Source of the DNA: Candidatus Solibacter sp.
GTDB taxonomy: Bacteria; Acidobacteriota; Terriglobia; Bryobacterales; Bryobacteraceae
NCBI GenBank assembly: GCA_017883345.1
Contig: JADGNT010000041.1
Span: forward strand, 1 to 13,492
Direction of reading: 5' to 3'
Length of the DNA: 13,492 bases
Shown here: piece after piece, positions 1 through 6,727 of the stretch
Numbering within the stretch: the first letter of the stretch is position 1
Layout of the letters: every line of letters begins with the position of its first letter
Position numbers and translations under genes: made by a program
Notes under the pieces: model-generated
Seen by the model: only the letters and a program-made list of their open reading frames with translations
The model's database searches: none
Told to the model about the DNA's origin: nothing

Positions 1-1
1 C

Positions 2-1339
2 CTACGCCGCCTTCGGCATGGCTACCGTCTTGGGCTGCAAGCCCGCCTTCGCCAGCACGTAGTAAACCCCGAACCCGACGATAAAGCTGTACACCACCGC
101 CGGCTGCACGTACGATTTCATTTCCGGCGAGAGCGTGACGGGCAGAACATCGAGCGGCAGAATGCCCACGATGAAGCCCACCGCCCAGGCGATATAGCCG
201 GCCAGATTCACGCCTTCGCGCGGGCCGCTCCACTTCTTGCCTGCCAGCAGATAGTCCGCCACCATGGCGCCGATGATGGGCCCGAAGCTGGCGCCGACAA
301 TGGTGAAGAACCCAATCAGGTTGGCGGCAACGCCCGTGATCGCGAGCAGAACTCCCACCGCCCCGGCCGCCATCGTGCTGGCCACGCGCGGCACGCTCGG
401 AATCATAGTGTTGAAGCTGTTCCCCGCGATGAACGCGCAGAAGCACGAAGCCGGAATGGAAGCGATGGCGAACAGGATCAGCATCGCCGAAGCGATGGGC
501 CCGCCGATGGCCTGCACCACTTCGCCGAAATCCCAGCTCTGGGTCAGGCCGCTGCCATGGGCCCCCGCCACCGCCATCAGCGGCAGCCCGCCGGCCACCA
601 GCACGGCCAGCGCGATGCCCACCAGCCCACCCCAGCGCACGTCCCTTTCGTCGCGCGCGTTCATGCCGAAATCCGCGCCCGCCGCGCCCGCCGTGGCGAA
701 GAATCCGATCACGATGGCGATCATCGTGGTGAATGCGCCAAACGAATTCTCCTGCGCCGGCGCGACTTGATAGTTGCCGATACCGCCCGAGGTCTGAAAA
801 AAGACCACCAGCAGCATCAGCAGCGGAATCGCATTTAGAAACAGGGCGATCTTGGACACATACTGAACCCCTTTCGCTCCCGCAAAAGCCATGGTGCCGC
901 CCCAGAGGACGCACACGATACCGAATGACAGGGTGCCCGGCTTGGATGCCATCCCCATCCCCCGCAGAATGAAATCGGCGGAGAAGAACGTGGCCACCGC
1001 GAACCAGCCGATCTGCAACAGCCCCATCAGCAGGCCCGGCATCACGTAGCCGCCGGCGGTGCCGAACGTGGAACTGCCCACCACGTATAGCGGAAACCCG
1101 GTGGTCATGCCGAGCATGGCCGGAACGCGATAGTACAAGGCATAGCTGAGCAGGCCGGCAACCGCCAGCGCGACCAGGCAAAGCGCCAGCCCGCCATGTT
1201 GCAGCGTTCCTCCCGCCATTTGTTGATAGAAGGCGATCCAGAGAAAAATTCCGGCGTAAGTGGGCGCGGTATTGGCATACCACGGGGCGCGGTTCCCGAT
1301 CGGGTTGGGCACTGCTTTAGCAAGGTAGTCTGGCAACAT
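2..1339 (-). CDS. NCS1-family purine/cytosine permease-like transporter
   Basis: Predicted inner-membrane secondary transporter of 445 aa, the usual length for the NCS1 (CodB-like) nucleobase:cation symporters, which import purines, pyrimidines or related compounds with a proton or sodium ion. About 12 hydrophobic segments are visible, for example near residues 50-70, 98-120, 138-156, 163-182, 203-222, 236-260, 281-305, 321-365, 379-395 and 411-430. Family-like features are the N-terminal PNPIGNRAPW (11-20) before the first helix, a GADFG/RDERDV loop (221-234) and a GPIIGAMVADYLL helix end (353-365). The ATG at 1339 is preceded by AAGGAAGAG, a good ribosome binding site. The TAG stop lies at the very edge, so the gene is complete. 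No deaminase or hydrolase gene is adjacent in the window, so the substrate cannot be read from context; cytosine, a purine, allantoin or hydantoin are all possible. The family call is firm, the substrate is not. Confidence 0.85.
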   Translation of the reverse strand: MLPDYLAKAVPNPIGNRAPWYANTAPTYAGIFLWIAFYQQMAGGTLQHGGLALCLVALAVAGLLSYALYYRVPAMLGMTTGFPLYVVGSSTFGTAGGYVMPGLLMGLLQIGWFAVATFFSADFILRGMGMASKPGTLSFGIVCVLWGGTMAFAGAKGVQYVSKIALFLNAIPLLMLLVVFFQTSGGIGNYQVAPAQENSFGAFTTMIAIVIGFFATAGAAGADFGMNARDERDVRWGGLVGIALAVLVAGGLPLMAVAGAHGSGLTQSWDFGEVVQAIGGPIASAMLILFAIASIPASCFCAFIAGNSFNTMIPSVPRVASTMAAGAVGVLLAITGVAANLIGFFTIVGASFGPIIGAMVADYLLAGKKWSGPREGVNLAGYIAWAVGFIVGILPLDVLPVTLSPEMKSYVQPAVVYSFIVGFGVYYVLAKAGLQPKTVAMPKAA

Positions 1340-1381
1340 GGCTCTTCCTTTGTCGATTCCAAATGTGTATCTGAAGCGGCC

Positions 1382-1387
1382 AGTATA
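1382..1387 (-). promoter_or_regulatory. Candidate -10 box for the permease gene
   Basis: On the minus strand TATACT matches five of six bases of the TATAAT consensus and lies 43 bp upstream of the permease ATG, giving a leader of about 36 nt. There is no clean TTGACA at 17 bp (GAGTTG sits 15 bp upstream). The box is part of the self-complementary octamer AGTATACT (1382-1389), so it reads as a -10 box on both strands. Position and base match only; no transcript evidence. Confidence 0.35.
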
Positions 1388-1410
1388 CTACACGGCACTT
1401 CACAACTCCG

Positions 1411-1453
1411 CCCCTGGGGAACTGCTACAATCCAATTCATGCCCTGGGGCATG
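1411..1453. promoter_or_regulatory. Candidate operator: repeated CCCTGGGG palindromes
   Basis: In the divergent permease/MFS gap the octamer CCCTGGGG occurs twice (1412-1419 and 1442-1449) with centres exactly 30 bp apart, about three helical turns. The second copy is the core of a perfect inverted repeat, CATGCCC-TG-GGGCATG (1438-1453). A possible -10, TACAAT (1426-1431), lies between them, which would put the second palindrome at the start of the MFS transcript. This is the geometry of a dimeric repressor site, but no regulator gene is adjacent and the function is inferred. Confidence 0.3.
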
Positions 1454-1479
1454 TTCGCTTTTCCGAATAATCGCCAATC

Positions 1480-2685
1480 GTGATCCGCCGGGTCTTCAAA
1501 GCTTTTCATTATCGCGACTTCCGCCTGATGTGGATGGGCGCGTGTGCGTCGAGCATCGGCACGTGGATGCAGATTCTGGCGCAGAGCTGGCTCGTCCTGA
1601 AGCTCTCCGATTCGCCGTTTCTGCTCGGCCTGGACGCCTTCCTCGGCGGCATTCCCATCTTCCTGTTCTCCCTGGTGGGCGGCGTGGTGGCCGACCGCTT
1701 CGAGCGCCGCAAGGTGCTGCTGCTCTCGCAGTGCGTGCAGATGGGCGCCGCCTTCCTGCTCACCGCGCTCATCGGATTCCATCTTGTCCGGGTGTGGCAG
1801 ATCCTCTGCCTGTCGTTCCTTACCGGTTTCGCCCAGGCTTTCGGCGGACCAGCCTACCAGGCCCTCATCCCCACGCTGGTCGATAAAGAAGACATGCCGA
1901 ACGCCATCGCGCTGCAATCCATTCAGTTCAACGTGGCGCGCGTGGTCGGCCCGGCGCTGGGCGGCATCGCGCTCACCCAGTTGGGCGAGAAATGGTGCTT
2001 CGGGCTCAACGGACTCTCCTTTTTCGCGCCCATCGTCTCCCTGCTCATGATCCAGACGCGCTTCTATCCGCAGAAGACCTCGGAATCGATTTTGGTCGGC
2101 ATGAAGCAGGGCATCTCCTTCATCCGCAGCCAGAGCGCCATGGAATCGTTGATGGTCCTGGCCTTTTGCATGACCGCTCTCGGCGTTCCCATGATGACCT
2201 TCCTCCCGGTATTCGCCAGGGATGTCTTCCACCAGGGGCCCACCACCTTCACCTTGTTCCTCTCGGCTTCCGGCGTCGGCTCCATCGTGGGCGCGCTGAC
2301 CGTCGCAGCCCTCGGCAATGTGCGCCACAAGGGACGCATCGCCCTGATCATGCTCACCTGCCTCGGCGCCGGCATTGCCGGATTTGCCCTCTCGACCTCG
2401 GTTTGGTTGAGCTGCGTGATGCTGTTTCTCTCCGGAGCATCGCTGATTTCGGTCTTTGCCCTGGTCAATTCGCTGGTGCAACTGATCACCACCAACGAAA
2501 TGCGCGGCCGCGTGATGAGCGTCTACAACTTTGCCTTCCGCGGCGGCATGCCCATGGGAAACCTGTTGACCGGCTGGCTCGTCCCACTCTATTCGGCGCC
2601 CCTCGTGCTCGCCGTCAACGGACTTGTCCTGATGGCCGTCGCCTTGTACTTTCTCGGGGTGCAACGGCGGGTCGCCGCTCTTTGA
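1480..2685 (+). CDS. MFS transporter, MFS_3/EntS-like exporter
   Basis: 401-aa major facilitator superfamily permease of the inner membrane, resembling the MFS_3/EntS-type efflux group (enterobactin exporter relatives and macrolide-efflux-like proteins). It starts with the family-typical short basic N-terminus followed by FRLMWMGACASSIGTWMQ (14-31). It has the loop 2-3 motif A variant GGVVADRFERRKVLL (67-81) and the second-half-of-N-domain signature VARVVGPALGG (about 152-162). Length and about 12 hydrophobic segments fit a full transporter. The start is GTG at 1480; no strong Shine-Dalgarno is visible, so a slightly different start is possible. It is the first gene of a probable three-gene operon: the next gene begins 21 bp after its TGA. 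The substrate is unknown; the neighbours are not siderophore or antibiotic genes. Confidence 0.88.
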   Translation: MIRRVFKAFHYRDFRLMWMGACASSIGTWMQILAQSWLVLKLSDSPFLLGLDAFLGGIPIFLFSLVGGVVADRFERRKVLLLSQCVQMGAAFLLTALIGFHLVRVWQILCLSFLTGFAQAFGGPAYQALIPTLVDKEDMPNAIALQSIQFNVARVVGPALGGIALTQLGEKWCFGLNGLSFFAPIVSLLMIQTRFYPQKTSESILVGMKQGISFIRSQSAMESLMVLAFCMTALGVPMMTFLPVFARDVFHQGPTTFTLFLSASGVGSIVGALTVAALGNVRHKGRIALIMLTCLGAGIAGFALSTSVWLSCVMLFLSGASLISVFALVNSLVQLITTNEMRGRVMSVYNFAFRGGMPMGNLLTGWLVPLYSAPLVLAVNGLVLMAVALYFLGVQRRVAAL

Positions 2686-2706
2686 TGTAATAGAGGAGTC
2701 GCACTC

Positions 2707-3378
2707 ATGCTCGCAATATTCATCGCCGCTTACCTGTCCGCCGCCGCACCCTCCCCGCTGGAGGTGGCGCGCGATAAGCAGGACCGCGCCGCTTTAACCG
2801 ACATCGCCGCCCAGGCCGGCGGCGCCGCCGCCAAGGCGCCCAACGATCCCGAGGTCCAATACCGCGCCGCCCTGGCCAATTGCTATCTCGCCGAGGTGGC
2901 GATCGAACTGCGCGATCGCAAAGCCGGCCGCCAGATCGCCGAGCAGGGCATCCGGTTCGCCGAGAAGACGGTGGCACTGAAGCCCGCGAACGCCGAGTAC
3001 TATCGCCTGCTCGGCACGCTCTACGGCCAGGCCGTCACCGACATCATGAGCGGCCTCACCTACGGTCCCAAGGCCAAGGACGCCATCAACAAGGCCGTGG
3101 AGAAGGCGCCCAAGTCTTCCCTGATGTACGTGGCGCGCGGCGTCGGCAATTACTACGTCCCGGCCCAACTGGGCGGCGGCGCCAAGCTCTCCATCCCGGA
3201 TTTCCAGAAGGCCATCGAACTCGATCCCGGGAATGCCGAAGCCTACCTCTGGCTGGGTCTCAGCCTGCGCAAGGAGAATCGCGACGCCGAGGCGCGCCAG
3301 GCATTCGCCAAATCGCTGGAGCTCAACCCCAACCGCGTCTGGGCCAGGCAGCAATTGGAAAAGACTCCGGCGAAATGA
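2707..3378 (+). CDS. Secreted tetratricopeptide-repeat protein
   Basis: 223-aa protein with a short hydrophobic N-terminus (MLAIFIAAYLSAAAP) that looks like a signal peptide or membrane anchor, so it probably acts in the periplasm. The rest is helical TPR-type sequence. The clearest repeat units are near residues 47-92, 96-134 and 164-210, for instance the A-x-AYLWLGLSLRKENRDAEA...A..SLELNP unit at 178-208 ending in the usual N-P. TPR proteins are scaffolds for protein-protein contacts; no catalytic motif is seen. GAGGAG (2693-2698) lies 8 nt before the ATG, which fixes the start. Its stop codon overlaps the start of the next gene (ATGA at 3375-3378), implying translational coupling with the membrane protein downstream. 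The specific function is unknown; the three genes are likely co-expressed. Confidence 0.82.
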   Translation: MLAIFIAAYLSAAAPSPLEVARDKQDRAALTDIAAQAGGAAAKAPNDPEVQYRAALANCYLAEVAIELRDRKAGRQIAEQGIRFAEKTVALKPANAEYYRLLGTLYGQAVTDIMSGLTYGPKAKDAINKAVEKAPKSSLMYVARGVGNYYVPAQLGGGAKLSIPDFQKAIELDPGNAEAYLWLGLSLRKENRDAEARQAFAKSLELNPNRVWARQQLEKTPAK

Positions 3379-4955
3379 AACCGCTGGCGACCGCTGCTGC
3401 CTCGGTGGCGCTCGCGCTGCTCACCTTTTTTCAGTTTCCCGGCCACACCTGGCTGCAGCAGGATAGCCAGATCTACGTTCCCATCCTGGAACACCTGCGC
3501 GACCCCGCGGTGCTGCGCAACGACATCCTGGTGCAGCACCCGCACGTCGCCTTTACCCTCTACGACGAAACCGCTCTCGCCCTCCGCACAGTCAGCGGCG
3601 CCGGCTTCCGCGAAGTGCTCGCCGCCCAGCAGATCGCCACCCGCGCGCTCGGCATCTGGGGCCTCCTGCTGATGGGCGAAGCGCTCGGACTTGCCTTCGC
3701 TCCCGCGCTCCTGGTGGCTGCCATCTGCTCTCTCGGCGCGCTGATCCCCGGCCCCGCCGTCCTCACCTTCGAATACGAGCCCACGCCGCGCGCCTTCGCC
3801 GTCCCCCTGCTGTTCTGCGCCATCGGCCTGGCGGCGCATCGCCGTCACCTGGCCGCCGGAGCCGCGGCGGCCATGGCCTTCCTCTACCATCCGCCCACCG
3901 CGCTGCCTTTCTGGGGCGTCTACTTCGTATTGGCCCTGTGGCCGCATCGTGAACGCCGCGCGCGTCTCGCATGCCTGATCCCGCTGGCCGCCGCGGTGCC
4001 GCTGCTCGGGGCCGCCGCGCGCGCGCAATCCGCTTCCGGCGAGGCGCAGCGCGTCTTTGCCCGGCTCGATTCCGCGGAGGAATTCCTGCAGCGCATGCGC
4101 ACCGCGTACGTCTGGATCTCCACCTGGCCCGCCGCCACCGTGGTGCATCATGTGCTGATTCTGGCCATTCTCATCGCGGCATTCGTGCGCATCCGCCAGG
4201 CGGTCAACGTGGAACTGCGCGTTCTGCTGCTCGGCCTTGCGGCGCTCGGCCTGCTCACCATGCCGCTCTCCTGGCTGCTGCTGGAGCAGTTCCATTGGGG
4301 CCTGGTCCCGCAGGTGCAGCCCATGCGCGCGCTTCTCTTTCTCACCCTCGGCATGCAGTTTCTCTCCGCCGCCGCCGGCGCCCAGGCCATTGCCGCGCGC
4401 CGTCCCGCCGAAGCCTTCGCCTGGTTCGCCTTCGCCTACCTGCTGCCGCTCGAACCGGTCCTCACCGGACCCTTCGTCTGGAGCCGCGTCGGGCTCGCCC
4501 TCGCGTTGGCCGCTTTCACCGCGCTCGCCGGAATTCGGTGGGCGCCCGTGGTTGCCATCGCCGCTTTCTTCGCGATTCCATGGCTGGGCGGTGTGGTGAA
4601 CTACCCGCGGCTCCACACTCCCGACCTGGCGCAGCTTTCCGCCTGGGCGCGCGCCAATACGGGGCGGGACGCCGTATTTGTCTTCCCCGGCGTCAACCGC
4701 AGCCTCGCCCCCGGCATTTTTCGCAGTGAAGCTCTGCGCGCCGTCTACGTCGATTGGAAAGGCGGCGGCCAGGTGAACTACTTCAAGGATCTCGGCGAGC
4801 AGTGGTGGTTCCGCTGGCGGCAAACCCGCAACTTCCAGCTCGCCGACCTGCCGCAATACACAGCCTCCGGCATCACCTACGTAGTCCTGCAGGAGCCCCT
4901 CCCCCGCGCGCCGCAATTCCAAAACTCCACTTACGCCGTCTACCAGCTCAAGTAG
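3375..4955 (+). CDS. Uncharacterised polytopic membrane protein, GT-C-like
   Basis: 526-aa inner-membrane protein. The reading frame is open further upstream, but the start chosen is the ATG at 3375 because it overlaps the TPR stop as ATGA and opens with a basic-hydrophobic signal-anchor (residues 1-21). About ten hydrophobic segments follow, roughly at 88-126, 141-170, 178-190, 199-213, 254-272, 281-303, 318-340, 346-362, 368-384 and 389-408. A soluble C-terminal domain covers about 415-526. The first periplasmic loop holds QQDSQIYVPILEHLRDP (28-44) with an Asp after the first helix, and HPHVAFTLYDE (55-65). This layout (loop acid after helix 1, many helices, mixed C-terminal domain with DAVFVFP and RAVYVDWKGGG) resembles GT-C fold lipid-linked-sugar glycosyltransferases, but no recognised catalytic signature lets me assign an activity. 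GT-C is an inference from architecture; a non-enzymatic membrane protein is equally possible. Confidence 0.8.
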   Translation: MKPLATAAASVALALLTFFQFPGHTWLQQDSQIYVPILEHLRDPAVLRNDILVQHPHVAFTLYDETALALRTVSGAGFREVLAAQQIATRALGIWGLLLMGEALGLAFAPALLVAAICSLGALIPGPAVLTFEYEPTPRAFAVPLLFCAIGLAAHRRHLAAGAAAAMAFLYHPPTALPFWGVYFVLALWPHRERRARLACLIPLAAAVPLLGAAARAQSASGEAQRVFARLDSAEEFLQRMRTAYVWISTWPAATVVHHVLILAILIAAFVRIRQAVNVELRVLLLGLAALGLLTMPLSWLLLEQFHWGLVPQVQPMRALLFLTLGMQFLSAAAGAQAIAARRPAEAFAWFAFAYLLPLEPVLTGPFVWSRVGLALALAAFTALAGIRWAPVVAIAAFFAIPWLGGVVNYPRLHTPDLAQLSAWARANTGRDAVFVFPGVNRSLAPGIFRSEALRAVYVDWKGGGQVNYFKDLGEQWWFRWRQTRNFQLADLPQYTASGITYVVLQEPLPRAPQFQNSTYAVYQLK

Positions 4956-4994
4956 TGGCATAAGTTGCAGAGTTTCACTTTCGTGCCGGCAAAC

Positions 4995-5044
4995 CGCTCC
5001 CTCACCGTCGCGGTTCCGATCGGAGCCGCGACCGTGAGGGAGCG
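4995..5044. repeat. 50-bp palindromic element (REP-like), copy 1
   Basis: Two 25-bp arms meet with no spacer at the centre CCGA|TCGG. 23 of 25 positions are Watson-Crick paired; one pair is a G-T wobble and one a C-C mismatch. Arms begin CGCTCCCTCAC and end GTGAGGGAGCG. It lies 39 bp after the membrane-protein stop and 114 bp before the next gene. There is no T-run after it on either strand, so it is not a canonical terminator. Its right 38 bp match 31 positions of a second element at 9024-9061, so it is a dispersed repeat rather than a one-off hairpin. Confidence 0.75.
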
Positions 5045-5158
5045 ATTACCAGGACACACGAGACCGCGCGAAGTTCGCCCCGATTCCACTTGTAGCCCCT
5101 TTTCATGCGGACCGCGAATCGCTCATACTGAAGGTAAGCTCATTGGGAGAGCTGGCAA

Positions 5159-6082
5159 ATGCCGAGATTCTCCAGGCGCGGATTCGCCGGATTTCTTCTG
5201 GCCCCGCTCTTTCGTCTCCACGGCCAATCCACGGCCTCGCCGCAGCCAAGTGCGGACGAGAGCGCGGCAGGGGTCTCATCGCGGACCCAGTCCCGTACGT
5301 ATCGTGCCGACGCCGTAATTCTGTTCCTCGGGATTTCCATCTACCGGCGCGCCGGAGTCGGCGGGGGACAGGCCTCGCTGCAGGAGACAGGCGAAGGCGC
5401 GTCCCAGCGCCGCACGCTCTTCTTCGCGGGAGGCTCGGACCCCAAGCACGCCTACGGGTTGAGCCGGCTCGGTTGGATGCGCGAAGTCGTGCTTGGACCC
5501 GTTTCCTCCCCGTCCGAAGCCGCCTACTTCGGAGTGCTCACTTCGTCGCCCGAAGAGAGTCTGGCGCACGCCCGCAAGTCGGTCGCCGCCCCGCCATCCG
5601 GCCGCAGCATCTTCAGCGCGGCGAACGGCCGCAATACCGCCGGCCACAGCCGCAGCGCGGTTACCCATTTCGAGTTTGCCGCCGGCGCCATCTGGTCTGA
5701 CCGCGGCCTGATCGACCAGGCGCAATCCACCTTTCACGGCAACGTCGATTGGCGCGAGACTTCGTGGCCGAAGTCGCCGAACCAGGCGCCGCCCACGTTT
5801 CTTTTTCAACTGGCGACGTTATTGAAGCAGCGGACCCGCCGCGCCGTGGGCCGGTATGTCTACAGCGAGCAGGAGTACCTGCTGGAACTCGAAACGCCGC
5901 AAACCGGTCGCGGCCGCGAGCGCCTCCTGCCGGTCCGCGGCAAGATCCGCAACCTCCGCACGGGTTACGAAACCCTCTTCCGCCTGTGGCTGGAGGACGG
6001 TTCGGATTCCATCGTGCCCGTCCGCATCGAGTTTCAGGCGCGCTCGTTTTTGCGGCTCACTTTCGAAGCCTTGCCGGCCTGA
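5159..6082 (+). CDS. Tat-signal secreted protein of unknown function
   Basis: 307-aa protein I do not recognise. The N-terminus MPRFSRRGFAGFLLAPLF carries SRRGFAG (5-11), a good twin-arginine motif, followed by a short hydrophobic stretch, so export by the Tat system is likely. A low-complexity Ser/Ala/Gln linker (about 22-48) leads into a mainly beta-looking domain: RADAVILFLGISIYRRAGVGGG (49-70), HFEFAAGAIWSDRG in the middle, and a C-terminal part rich in alternating polar and hydrophobic residues ending VPVRIEFQARSFLRLTFEAL. The last part faintly recalls DUF3108-type periplasmic beta-sheet proteins, but that is only an impression. The ATG at 5159 has a weak purine-rich GGGAGAG upstream. 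It stands alone: 203 bp from the upstream operon and convergent, 15 bp apart, with the YdcF gene. The coding call is supported by the export signal at the frame start and by protein-like composition. Confidence 0.7.
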   Translation: MPRFSRRGFAGFLLAPLFRLHGQSTASPQPSADESAAGVSSRTQSRTYRADAVILFLGISIYRRAGVGGGQASLQETGEGASQRRTLFFAGGSDPKHAYGLSRLGWMREVVLGPVSSPSEAAYFGVLTSSPEESLAHARKSVAAPPSGRSIFSAANGRNTAGHSRSAVTHFEFAAGAIWSDRGLIDQAQSTFHGNVDWRETSWPKSPNQAPPTFLFQLATLLKQRTRRAVGRYVYSEQEYLLELETPQTGRGRERLLPVRGKIRNLRTGYETLFRLWLEDGSDSIVPVRIEFQARSFLRLTFEALPA

Positions 6083-6097
6083 CGGCTTACACTCCAC

Positions 6098-6685
6098 TTA
6101 TACCGGCATGCCCACGCGCCAGAGCAGGTACCCGATGGCCTGCTTCACATAGTTCCACCGCTCGTGCAGCGACCCCGGATTGAGTTCCCTGCGCGGCGAC
6201 CCGTAGACCTTCAGCCCGCGGGATTGCAGCATCCTCTTCACCCGATAGATGTGGTAGCCGTCGCTCACCACAATCACCGAGTGCAGCCCCATCCGCCGCA
6301 TAATCTCGGCCGCCATGGCGGTAGATTGCACCGTGCTTTCGCCCTCATTCTCCACGATGATGACTTCGCTCGGCACGCCGCGGCTGGTCAGGTAAGAGCG
6401 CCCCACGCCGCCCTCCGTGAACACCGGGTCTCCGCCCGGGCCGCCGGTGGTCAGGATGCGCGGAGCCAGCCTGCGATGGTACAACTCCAGCGCGTGGTCC
6501 AGGCGCGCGCGCAAAACCGGGGAAGGCCGCCCGCGATATTCCGCCGCGCCCAGCACCAGGATTACGTCCGCGGGTTGCGCTTCCTCGCGGGTGCTCTGCC
6601 GCTCAATGCGCACGGAGAGGAATGCGACGCTGACCAGCAGACCGATGACCGCCAGCGCGGTCGCGTTCCATAGGACCTTTTTCAT
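6098..6685 (-). CDS. YdcF/SanA/ElyC-like DUF218 membrane protein
   Basis: 195-aa protein with one N-terminal membrane helix (about 8-25) and a DUF218 (YdcF) domain facing the periplasm. Family motifs are visible in order: DVILVLGAA (40-48), PSPVLRARLDHAL (55-67), ILTTGGPGGDP (77-87), E91, Y98LxxxGVP (98-105), ENEGESTVQS (112-121, the usual E-x-x-S-T-x-E/Q-N region) and VIVVSDGYHIYR (137-148, the H/R active-site-like segment). Members such as SanA and ElyC act in envelope or peptidoglycan-precursor homeostasis; the chemical activity of the family is poorly defined. The start is set at the ATG at 6685, where the membrane helix begins; the frame stays open much further upstream, but that part is antisense to the TrmH gene and has no family similarity. 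No strong ribosome binding site is seen. It diverges from TrmH across 42 bp. Confidence 0.87.
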   Translation of the reverse strand: MKKVLWNATALAVIGLLVSVAFLSVRIERQSTREEAQPADVILVLGAAEYRGRPSPVLRARLDHALELYHRRLAPRILTTGGPGGDPVFTEGGVGRSYLTSRGVPSEVIIVENEGESTVQSTAMAAEIMRRMGLHSVIVVSDGYHIYRVKRMLQSRGLKVYGSPRRELNPGSLHERWNYVKQAIGYLLWRVGMPV

Positions 6686-6727
6686 GTGCGCTATTCTGAT
6701 CGTTTCTAGACACATCATTGTAAACAG

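Noticed and set aside
1105..2664. Long minus-strand open frame (519 codons) opposite the MFS gene
   Set aside because: It is antisense to a clear MFS transporter and runs into the permease gene in another frame; its product is a His/Glu/Gly-rich hydrophilic sequence typical of the antisense of GC-rich membrane genes.
2880..3374. Upstream extension of the membrane-protein frame
   Set aside because: This stretch is an Arg/Gly/Pro-rich out-of-frame reading of the TPR gene. The real start at 3375 has the ATGA overlap and an N-terminal signal-anchor.
3243..4961. Minus-strand open frame of 572 codons
   Set aside because: Antisense shadow of the polytopic membrane protein: no membrane segments, no family motifs, composition dominated by Glu, Gly and Arg.
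4995..5044. Intrinsic (Rho-independent) terminator for the MFS-TPR-membrane operon
   Set aside because: The stem is strong, but no T-run follows on either strand and a related copy lies in another context, so a dispersed repeat explains it better.
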